The notes beneath the pieces are model-generated. The model searched no databases. It was not told where the DNA came from and worked only from the letters and a program-made list of their open reading frames with translations. From the NCBI GenBank assembly GCA_964356315.1, contig CAYHHA010000059.1:1-6651 (forward strand): DNA of 6,651 nt, in the 5' to 3' direction. Both the position numbers and the translations under genes were made by a program. This DNA is from CAYGFH01 sp964356315. GTDB lineage: Bacteria; Patescibacteriota; Microgenomatia; UBA10105; UBA927. This document shows, piece by piece, positions 1-5,166 of this stretch. The first letter of the stretch is position 1, and each line of letters opens with the position of its first letter.

Positions 1-55
1 ATCTTAAATCTTAAATCTTAAATCTTAAATCTTAAATCTTAAATCTTAAATCTTA
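1..55. repeat. Perfect heptamer tandem array, ATCTTAA x 7.9
   Basis: Seven exact ATCTTAA units plus ATCTTA run from the window edge to 55, so the array may extend further left. On the minus strand it reads TTAAGAT and its first bases form the TAA stop of the TPR gene. Because 7 is not a multiple of 3, the array places TAA in all three minus-strand frames. It is nearly error-free, unlike the decayed arrays elsewhere, and is probably young or still changing length. Confidence 0.97.
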
Positions 56-595
56 TTTTCCGGAAAGCGGATCCAACTCTTTTGCCTTATTTAGGTAGAT
101 CTGTTGCGCATTTTTATCTCCCAAGAGATTTGAGACATACCCCGCCTGTAAGTACGCGTCACGATAATCAGGATGAAGCAAAATTACGCTTTTCCAATAC
201 TGCAATGCATTCTTAAGGACAGAGGGTTCTGTCTCCCAATCAGAAAGAGTGGTTTGAATATCATTAGACACACCAAGCACCGCCGGGCTTCCGCTATATA
301 CAAGCAGATCTTTTGCCAGTGTGACCTCGATATCTTTTCTTTGTTGTTGACCAGACGCCTTAAAAACCTGTGCTAGTTTCATGTGTGAAACGGCAGAAAG
401 TGGAGAAGATAAAACCTGATCACGGATAGGCGAGGCTTTTTCAGATAGTCGCCTGACTTCAATGCTATTGAAGACAAACAGAGCACAACCAATAGACACA
501 AGACTTACGAGAGAAAGCACTCGCGCAACAATCGCTAACGTCTTTGCGGAGAAAAATCGGGAAAACTGCGGGAATGATTTTGCCAGACTCATCAT
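53..595 (-). CDS. Small membrane-anchored TPR-repeat protein
   Basis: From the ATG at 595 the protein has 180 residues. Residues 20-42 form one hydrophobic helix, preceded by a basic N-terminus (AKSF, RFF, SAK), as in a type II membrane anchor with the rest outside. The C-terminal part (about 127-176) reads as a tetratricopeptide unit, with the pattern YWKSVILLHPDYRDAYLQAG followed by GDKNAQQIYLNKAKELDP. TPR domains bind peptides or partner proteins; no enzymatic motif is present and the partner is unknown. The frame stays open to an ATG at 649, giving 18 more Pro/aromatic-rich residues. I prefer 595 because a -35/-10 pair (603-631) would place the transcript start within two bases of that ATG. 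No Shine-Dalgarno sequence precedes either start. The TAA stop (53-55) is made by the last unit of the heptamer array at 1-55. The gene follows bL25 after about 340 bp of repeats. Confidence 0.8.
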   Translation of the reverse strand: MMSLAKSFPQFSRFFSAKTLAIVARVLSLVSLVSIGCALFVFNSIEVRRLSEKASPIRDQVLSSPLSAVSHMKLAQVFKASGQQQRKDIEVTLAKDLLVYSGSPAVLGVSNDIQTTLSDWETEPSVLKNALQYWKSVILLHPDYRDAYLQAGYVSNLLGDKNAQQIYLNKAKELDPLSGK

Positions 596-602
596 GTGGT
601 CT

Positions 603-631
603 ATTGTAGAAACATACCAAAGAAAAGGCAA
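603..631 (-). promoter_or_regulatory. Candidate promoter for the TPR gene, likely leaderless
   Basis: On the minus strand TTGCCT (626-631) and TACAAT (603-608) are separated by 17 bp, matching 4/6 and 5/6 of the sigma-70 consensus. Transcription starting 6-7 nt after the -10 box would begin at 595-597, at the ATG itself. This fits a leaderless mRNA and the lack of a Shine-Dalgarno sequence. Confidence 0.5.
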
Positions 632-660
632 GATGGGCGGGGGCGGCATGAACCCAGTGG

Positions 661-697
661 GGCTTAGTAGCTTAGATAGCTGGAAGTAGCTTAGACA
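661..697 (-). repeat. 37-bp TGTCTAAGCTACTTC element, copy 1
   Basis: On the minus strand it starts TGTCTAAGCTACTTC and ends CTAAGCTACTAAGCC. It aligns without gaps to the copies at 5130-5166 and 6585-6621; the first 15 bases are identical in all three and the middle 7 vary. CTAAGCTACT occurs twice within it. It lies directly upstream of the TPR gene, and AAATC-type repeats adjoin its TGTC end. Confidence 0.85.
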
Positions 698-769
698 ATT
701 TAAGATTTTGGATTTGGAATTTGTGATTTGTTTGGATGTTGGTATTAGGAACCTGGTAATTAGTAAGCT
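698..769. repeat. 72-bp direct repeat, unit 1
   Basis: This unit matches 799-870 at 68 of 72 positions with an offset of 101 bp. It is itself made of degraded 7-bp words (GATTTTG, GATTTGG, AATTTGT, GATTTGT). With its partner it fills most of the roughly 340 bp between the bL25 and TPR genes, where I see no coding sequence. Confidence 0.92.
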
Positions 770-798
770 GTATACAGAATACTTAATACAGATTTAAG

Positions 799-870
799 AT
801 TTAAGATTTTGGATTTGGAATTTGTGATTTGTTTGGATATTGGTATTTGGAATCTGGTAATTAGCAAGCT
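799..870. repeat. 72-bp direct repeat, unit 2
   Basis: Second unit of the duplication at 698-769, with four substitutions. The 29 bp between the units carry CTGTATACAG (768-777 region) and GATTTAAGATTTAAG words, which are elements also found in other gene borders of the window. A segmental duplication of a decayed array explains it best. Confidence 0.92.
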
Positions 871-872
871 AA

Positions 873-918
873 ATACAGGATACAGGATACAGGATACAGG
901 ATACAGGATACAGAATAC
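873..918. repeat. Heptamer tandem array, ATACAGG x about 6.5
   Basis: Five exact ATACAGG units (873-907) are followed by ATACAGA and ATAC. The array lies 15 bp downstream of the bL25 stop. It is the second near-perfect heptamer array in the window and uses a different word from the one at 1-55. On the minus strand it reads as TGTATCC units, related to the GTATTNN class. Confidence 0.95.
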
Positions 919-933
919 AACCAACGAGGATTC

Positions 934-1611
934 TTACTTCGCGTCGGAGGCTTCTTTCTTCACTTCTTCGACATCTTTCGCGACTGCTTCATCAGCTGCT
1001 GTAGCCGCTTCCGCCGCTTGCGCAACATCTGCCGCAACTTCTGCCTCTGCTTCTTTCGTCACGAGTGCGCCAATCTTTAAGATAATAGTCGTTGGATCGG
1101 TCACCAAGGTTACGCCATCTGGCAACACCACATCAGAAGCGGTGATATCTTGCCCTACAGTAGTAAGCACCGATATATCAACACTCAGTTTTTCTGGTAA
1201 GTCAGTTGGGAGAGCCGTGACCTCTATTGCGTCATTTATACTCAATAGAACTCCGAGCTTCTGTTCGATTGCAGCGCTTTCACCAGTATGCTCGACGGCA
1301 ACTTTCGCATGGATCTTCTCTTTGAGATTTACTTTATGAAATTCGACATGAAGTGGTGCTCCGGATACTGCATGCACTTGCACCCCATGAATAAGCACAG
1401 GATATGCGTTTTTTTCAACAGTCAATTCGATAAGTCCTGCTTCCCCTGCTTCTTTATACACAGAAAGAAACGCATCGGTTGCCATCAAGATAGACATACT
1501 TTCCATGTCTTTTCCGTAGACAGTTGCAGGCAATTTACCCTGTTTTCGAAGCAATTTCACTGTTTTTCCGAGCTGAGTTCTGATTTCTGCGCTAAGTAGA
1601 TGTTTTTTCAT
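934..1611 (-). CDS. rplY: 50S ribosomal protein bL25, long CTC/TL5 form
   Basis: This 225-residue protein is a ribosomal protein of the bL25/CTC family, which binds 5S rRNA in the large subunit. Residues 3-93 form the L25 domain, with the typical R-x3-GK-x4-LRKQGKLPATVYG stretch at 11-33 and HVEFHKV at 88-94. Residues 100-183 match the second, beta-rich domain of the long TL5/CTC form (EQKLGVLL, LPEKLSVDIS, LPDGVTLVTDP). A 40-residue Ala/Glu/Asp/Lys tail (185-225) is common in long bL25 proteins. The ATG overlaps the stop of the DUF4012 gene as ATGA, so translation is probably coupled; no Shine-Dalgarno sequence or separate promoter is evident. Its stop lies 15 bp from a heptamer array. Family assignment is firm. 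The placement after an envelope gene is unusual compared with the pth/prs neighbourhood common elsewhere. Confidence 0.96.
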   Translation of the reverse strand: MKKHLLSAEIRTQLGKTVKLLRKQGKLPATVYGKDMESMSILMATDAFLSVYKEAGEAGLIELTVEKNAYPVLIHGVQVHAVSGAPLHVEFHKVNLKEKIHAKVAVEHTGESAAIEQKLGVLLSINDAIEVTALPTDLPEKLSVDISVLTTVGQDITASDVVLPDGVTLVTDPTTIILKIGALVTKEAEAEVAADVAQAAEAATAADEAVAKDVEEVKKEASDAK

Positions 1612-4226
1612 TGTATAAATTTAATGCGATACCGTGTATCACGTTGTATTTTGGTATTGTACTCGAATTCGCCTTCTTTTGCAATAAATGAACCGCCCGC
1701 ATCGTCTGGCACAACAGCTTCCCGACTTGCAATCCAAAAAATTGGATATCGCACGATGGTCTGAAGCGGGACATCAGAAACACCGGGATGCTTAAACCAG
1801 TATAAATCCAAAAATGCTCCGCCAGGCCCAAAAGGCAGGCGGACCCCTCTTGAATAGGTCATTTGTACTTCCTTTTTTTCACCCGGCTGTACACGTATGG
1901 CGACGCCAACTATCCGAAAATTTTCTGGTCCCTCTGCGTTTTCGATATAGGGAACTTGTGGGAGCACTTTTAATTTACTATCCCTCGTCGGGATAGAGAC
2001 GCCATCGAGCATCACAGAATTAACGACACTATCTTTTGGAAGCGAAAATCGGATATAGGTCTGATACGCACCACCTACTCCTTTTTCGTTAGGATTTGCC
2101 TGAGTGTTCACCGTGTTTGCAAGAGTATAGACAATACGTTCATTGATATCCCCTTTTGTGGTAAAAGTGATTTCTCGTTTCGCTTCGTGATTCACAAAAT
2201 AATTCACTTTACTGACACTCATATTCGATTCCGCAATGGAGACATGATCAGTCAAACACCTGCGCATATCAACTCCTCCGCATAATTGATCAAATCGCAC
2301 TCTCCCCGCCCAACCATATTGATCGACCATAGATTGGATATCAGGAGATTGAAACATAAGCATAATATCTTTGCTCTCTAACCCTAAAATTACAGACTTC
2401 AGCAAAGAAACGGCATGGATATCGCGATCGGTCATAATTTTTGTCATAACAGCTCGGGCTAAACTTCCGAGGAAATCTTTTTTCTGCGTCGATCCGGGGA
2501 AAGAATTTGCCTGTGTGTAATACAAAGATTTTCCAAAAAAGTTTTCCGCGGTAATGCGGTCTCCATAATCAGGAAGTTGTATCGGACCCGTGGCCGAAAG
2601 CAAAGAGATAATAATCGGCACATTTATAGCAACCACACCATCAACCTTTTTTCCCGTTTCTTTTTCATAAAACCATGCCGCTTTCTGAGCACTCACAGAA
2701 AAGTCCGGATCCCAATTACTATCCCGCAAATACCAATGTTCATTCCCGAGAAGTTCTGCGATGGGTCGAGGGGGATCAACGTGTCCTTTTAGTTGACCAT
2801 CGAGCGCATACACGTCTTCAATCACAAAATCAGAGAGTCCACCATCTTGGAAGGTTGCAAGACCCACACTTCCGATAAATCCTCCCGTCGGACGAAGCTC
2901 ATTGCTGTTTTGCAACAGCACGAGGTAGGTCATCGGTTGTTTAAATCCCGCGATAGTTGGGTAGATAGTCAGTACTTCTTGCGCATACAACAGCAATCCG
3001 CGAACATCTGCCAGTTGATGCAACACCACTTCCCCCTTCCTATATATATAGGAAAGAGAAAACGGAAACGTTCTCTCTCGAATCAACACAGACAATTGTG
3101 CTTGCGCGAGTCCGAGACTTCCGTACGCAGAGACGACAGACACCCGAAGAGACTCGACAGAAGACGCCGGAAGTTTAAGGTCCGTTCTCACAGAAGAAGG
3201 GGTCGCCGCTTCGGCGAATTGTTTTCCTAATTTTGCAATAGTGATAGATTCTCCTATCGCGAGGGAAACATCAGACAAAAGAGATAAGACTCTCTCTTGT
3301 CCTCTGGTTTGTGCATCCATGCCAAATACCACCATAGGTGCTTTGACAAAAGAAAAAATCAGAGTACTTTGAGAAATCCAATACCGACTCGTTTCCAACA
3401 ATCTCTCTGATGTTAATAAATCGGATTTTGAAATAGCAGTTCCTGATTGGGTCAAAGCAAATCCCGCGATGGTCAATGCTCCGAAATAACTACACAGTGG
3501 GAAAAAAATAATTCCTACGAAAAATATCACGGCGATAAAAATTGATTGGACGAAAGTAGAAAACCCATTTCGATGCAACAATCGATGTCTTTTTTTCTTC
3601 GTAGGTTTTTCCGTTTCAAAAACATCAGACATGATGTGAGAAATTCTCTCGACATCTTTTTGAGATAAAAGTTGCTCCGGCAAAGAAGAGTCATAAAAAG
3701 GTGCATCCACCAGAGACGCATTCACCGGTTGTATACGTGGTGGCTCCTTGGAAATCTCTTGAACACTTGTATTATCCAATGCATCAATCGAGGCGGGTAA
3801 AATACGGATAGATGGCTCATGTATGTTTCGTCTTAAGTTCAGAACAATGTCAGAACTGGAAAAAAAGAAAGAAAATATTTCATCAATATCTGGACCAGTT
3901 AAAATTCTCGGATCTACGACAACAATTTTCAACGATTCAACAGACATACTCTGGGCATCAAACTGCTCTAAAGTAAAAACGATACACAGAGTCCGTATAG
4001 AGGAGATATTTTTTGATGCAAGGATAGCTTTCACGAAGTATTGATCACCGGCGATAATCGTATACGTATAATCTGATAATCCGTCTTCCCCGCTCACCAC
4101 ACGGCACCCATGAGACTCGAGATATTCCCGCACAGGAAAAACAGCAGATTCCTCTTGGGCGTATAAACAGGCCAAAGGCATTGCGTCAATACTATCGCTA
4201 TGTGACTGAGAAGAGGCAGAAGTCAT
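1608..4226 (-). CDS. DUF4012 domain membrane protein
   Basis: From the ATG at 4226 the protein has 872 residues. Residues 1-205 look cytoplasmic and resemble a worn alpha/beta fold (SHGCRVVSGED, YTIIAGDQYF, LKIVVVDPR) without an intact nucleotide-binding motif. A basic stretch (210-219, KKKRHRLLHR) precedes a membrane helix (about 223-248), and the remaining 620 residues should be outside. The DUF4012 signature is clear: NSNELRPTGGFIGS (440-453), WYLRDSNWDPDFSVSAQ (498-514) and VDGVVAINV (528-536). The biochemical role of DUF4012 is unknown. Such proteins often lie near envelope polysaccharide genes, and the VDGVVAINV region weakly recalls LytR-CpsA-Psr proteins, which attach polymers to the wall; that comparison is inference. 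The frame extends to an ATG at 4280, but that start lies in the predicted -35 box of the promoter at 4252-4280. The stop overlaps rplY by 4 bp. Confidence 0.88.
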   Translation of the reverse strand: MTSASSQSHSDSIDAMPLACLYAQEESAVFPVREYLESHGCRVVSGEDGLSDYTYTIIAGDQYFVKAILASKNISSIRTLCIVFTLEQFDAQSMSVESLKIVVVDPRILTGPDIDEIFSFFFSSSDIVLNLRRNIHEPSIRILPASIDALDNTSVQEISKEPPRIQPVNASLVDAPFYDSSLPEQLLSQKDVERISHIMSDVFETEKPTKKKRHRLLHRNGFSTFVQSIFIAVIFFVGIIFFPLCSYFGALTIAGFALTQSGTAISKSDLLTSERLLETSRYWISQSTLIFSFVKAPMVVFGMDAQTRGQERVLSLLSDVSLAIGESITIAKLGKQFAEAATPSSVRTDLKLPASSVESLRVSVVSAYGSLGLAQAQLSVLIRERTFPFSLSYIYRKGEVVLHQLADVRGLLLYAQEVLTIYPTIAGFKQPMTYLVLLQNSNELRPTGGFIGSVGLATFQDGGLSDFVIEDVYALDGQLKGHVDPPRPIAELLGNEHWYLRDSNWDPDFSVSAQKAAWFYEKETGKKVDGVVAINVPIIISLLSATGPIQLPDYGDRITAENFFGKSLYYTQANSFPGSTQKKDFLGSLARAVMTKIMTDRDIHAVSLLKSVILGLESKDIMLMFQSPDIQSMVDQYGWAGRVRFDQLCGGVDMRRCLTDHVSIAESNMSVSKVNYFVNHEAKREITFTTKGDINERIVYTLANTVNTQANPNEKGVGGAYQTYIRFSLPKDSVVNSVMLDGVSIPTRDSKLKVLPQVPYIENAEGPENFRIVGVAIRVQPGEKKEVQMTYSRGVRLPFGPGGAFLDLYWFKHPGVSDVPLQTIVRYPIFWIASREAVVPDDAGGSFIAKEGEFEYNTKIQRDTRYRIKFIQ

Positions 4227-4251
4227 AATACACGCGAGGGTTCGCTTTCCT

Positions 4252-4280
4252 ATTATGGCAAATAGAATCACCGAAAACAA
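4252..4280 (-). promoter_or_regulatory. Candidate sigma-70 promoter for the DUF4012-rplY pair
   Basis: On the minus strand TTGTTT (4275-4280) and CATAAT (4252-4257) are separated by 17 bp; the -10 matches 5/6, the -35 only 3/6. Transcription would start about 18 nt before the ATG at 4226. GGAAAG just after the -10 is too far from the ATG to act as a Shine-Dalgarno sequence. If real, it rules out translation from the ATG at 4280. Confidence 0.4.
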
Positions 4281-4356
4281 CTTGGAGTATAATCATCATC
4301 TCACCGACTTTATACGGCAACCAACATGAGGAGATTAACCACCACGCATTCACTTT

Positions 4357-4400
4357 GTCATTGCGAGAATCCTGACGAAGTCGAAGGTGCGAAGCAATCC
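4357..4400 (+). repeat. GTCATTGCGAG...GAAGCAATCC interspersed element
   Basis: It begins GTCATTGCGAG and ends GAAGCAATCC, with GACGAAGTCGAAGGTGC between. This layout, with short inverted ends ATTGC/GCAAT, matches from memory a non-coding element repeated in genomes of unrelated bacteria. No other copy lies in this window. It could fold into an imperfect hairpin in RNA or single-stranded DNA. It encodes nothing credible. Confidence 0.7.
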
Positions 4401-4414
4401 AGAATATGGTATTT

Positions 4415-4479
4415 GTATTTAGTATTTTGTATTTTGTATTTCGAAATCTTAAATCCAAAATCTTAAATCCTAAATCCTA
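4415..4479. repeat. Composite heptamer array between the DUF4012 and RNase H genes
   Basis: GTA recurs at 4415, 4422, 4429 and 4436, then AAATC at 4444, 4451, 4458, 4465 and 4472. Both classes share one 7-bp phase, GTATT words first and AAATC words second on the plus strand. The right end supplies the TAG stop of RNase HI. The region 4281-4476 has no gene; it holds this array, the ATTGCGAG element and about 75 bp in which I see nothing further. Confidence 0.92.
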
Positions 4480-5010
4480 TTCCCCATCAAGCGCTTTATT
4501 CACTTGGAAATCAGCAGCAGAATTTTCTTCCCGAGGGACATACGCATAGCGAATCGTGCCAGATATTTGTTGTTCGAGCTCTCGAACGTTTAACATCAAC
4601 ATTCTCATGTTCGCGTCCTTCACCTTAAACAATCCATTGATCTGATTAACCACCAATGTAGAGTCCAAATAAAATTGAATTTCTAGATCATTGGAGGATT
4701 TGTGTATTGGATTATTGGAATAGTTGTTTATTGGATTATTGGAATATTGGATTATTATATTATTTATTACCCATTTCAATGCCTCAATGACCGCGGTATA
4801 CTCAGCGACATTATTCGTCGTTATGCCAATCGTTTTACCAAATGAGGCGACAAGTGATCTTTGATTTTGGATTATGGATGCTGGACTATTTTTTATGGCT
4901 TGAATCTTTGATCCATGATCCAACATCACTTCCATCTCAATAACCACCCCAATCCCCGCCTGTCCAGGATTTCCTCTCGATCCCCCGTCCGTGTGAATTA
5001 TATATTTCAT
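4477..5010 (-). CDS. rnhA: Ribonuclease HI with two repeat-derived insertions
   Basis: RNase HI cleaves the RNA strand of RNA-DNA hybrids (R-loops, primers). The 177-residue protein has the full DEDD catalytic set: D8 in IHTDGGSRGNPG, E70 in TNNVAEYTAVIEAL, D116 in FYLDSTLVVNQ and D167 in PREENSAADFQVNKAL. It belongs to the compact type without the basic handle, normally about 130-150 residues. The excess sits in two places: roughly residues 29-56, between the first two strands, and 81-107 (VINNIIIQYSNNPINN and onward), after the helix that carries E70. Both are low complexity and their DNA is period-7 (4856-4890) or period-8 (4691-4770), like the intergenic repeats. Both fall at loop positions, so the enzyme may still work. 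No Shine-Dalgarno sequence is seen. The TAG stop (4477-4479) lies at the edge of a heptamer array. Confidence 0.92.
   Translation of the reverse strand: MKYIIHTDGGSRGNPGQAGIGVVIEMEVMLDHGSKIQAIKNSPASIIQNQRSLVASFGKTIGITTNNVAEYTAVIEALKWVINNIIIQYSNNPINNYSNNPIHKSSNDLEIQFYLDSTLVVNQINGLFKVKDANMRMLMLNVRELEQQISGTIRYAYVPREENSAADFQVNKALDGE
4691..4770. repeat. Octamer (TTGGATTA-type) array inside the RNase HI gene
   Basis: Ten 8-bp units in phase include TTGGATTA at 4707, 4731 and 4747 and TTGGAATA at 4715 and 4739. An 18-bp string at 4705-4722 recurs exactly at 4729-4746, 24 bp away, which gives the 8-residue protein repeat YSNNPINN / YSNNPIHK. It encodes residues 81-107 of RNase HI, an insert absent from ordinary family members. 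Confidence 0.88.
4856..4890. repeat. Heptamer block inside the RNase HI gene
   Basis: Five 7-bp units in phase (GATCTTT, GATTTTG, GATTATG, GATGCTG, GACTATT) share GA at positions 1-2 and resemble the intergenic AAATCC class read on the other strand. They encode residues 41-52 of RNase HI, within an extra loop between the first two beta strands. Confidence 0.65.
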
Positions 5011-5020
5011 AGAATTATGT

Positions 5021-5049
5021 ATTGTATTTCGTAGTACGTATTTTGTATA
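5021..5049 (-). promoter_or_regulatory. Possible RNase HI promoter within a heptamer array
   Basis: On the minus strand TATACA (5044-5049) and TACAAT (5021-5026) are 17 bp apart, matching 4/6 and 5/6. The -10 ends 10 nt before the ATG at 5010, leaving at most a few untranslated bases. Both boxes are words of the heptamer array, so the match may arise by base composition alone. Confidence 0.3.
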
Positions 5050-5128
5050 CAGTATTTAGTATTTTGTATTTAGTATTCTGTATACAGTATATTGTATTAC
5101 AAATCCTAAATCTAACATCCTAAATCAA
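5024..5128. repeat. Composite heptamer array between the RNase H and flippase genes
   Basis: GTA occurs every 7 bp from 5024 to 5094 (11 units), followed in the same phase by AAATC words at 5101, 5108, 5115 (one mismatch) and 5122. That is 15 heptamers in unbroken phase. A 37-bp element follows at 5130. The 27 bp at 5059-5085 recur exactly at 6510-6536. It fills the gene-free stretch before RNase HI. Confidence 0.95.
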
Positions 5129-5129
5129 A

Positions 5130-5166
5130 TGTCTAAGCTACTTCCAGTTTGCTAAGCCACGAAGCC
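5130..5166 (+). repeat. 37-bp TGTCTAAGCTACTTC element, copy 2
   Basis: It starts TGTCTAAGCTACTTC and ends AAGCC, aligning without gaps to the other two copies. Its right end runs into the flippase gene: read on the minus strand, GGCTTCGTGGCTTAG encodes the last residues GFVA and the TAG stop. This copy therefore terminates and partly encodes the protein. Confidence 0.88.

Noticed and set aside
462..689. 75-codon plus-strand frame ending in the 37-bp element
   Set aside because: It is antisense to the TPR gene and its end is repeat sequence.
1..918. Possible CRISPR array from the repeated short units
   Set aside because: Units are 7 bp in direct tandem without unique spacers; the 72-bp units occur only twice; no cas genes are present.
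809..1339. 176-codon plus-strand reading frame
   Set aside because: It starts in the 72-bp repeat, continues through ATACAGG heptamers, and then is antisense to bL25, giving only a Ser/Ala/Thr-rich string. bL25 on the other strand is certain.
2577..3230. Three overlapping plus-strand frames, including an Arg-rich 145-codon one
   Set aside because: All are antisense to the strongly conserved part of the DUF4012 gene, with no start signals and no recognisable domain.
4288..4293. Perfect TATAAT on the plus strand
   Set aside because: No -35 box at the right distance and no plus-strand gene downstream; it lies in AT-rich intergenic sequence.
4198..4458. 86-codon minus-strand reading frame upstream of the DUF4012 gene
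   Set aside because: It is a translation of heptamers and the ATTGCGAG element (RNTKYKILNTN, FWIASHLRLRQ) and overlaps the likely DUF4012 promoter and start.
5130..5166. 37-bp element as a rho-independent terminator of the flippase gene
   Set aside because: It lacks a GC-rich stem followed by a T run on the minus strand; the internal CTAAGCTACT words are direct, not inverted.
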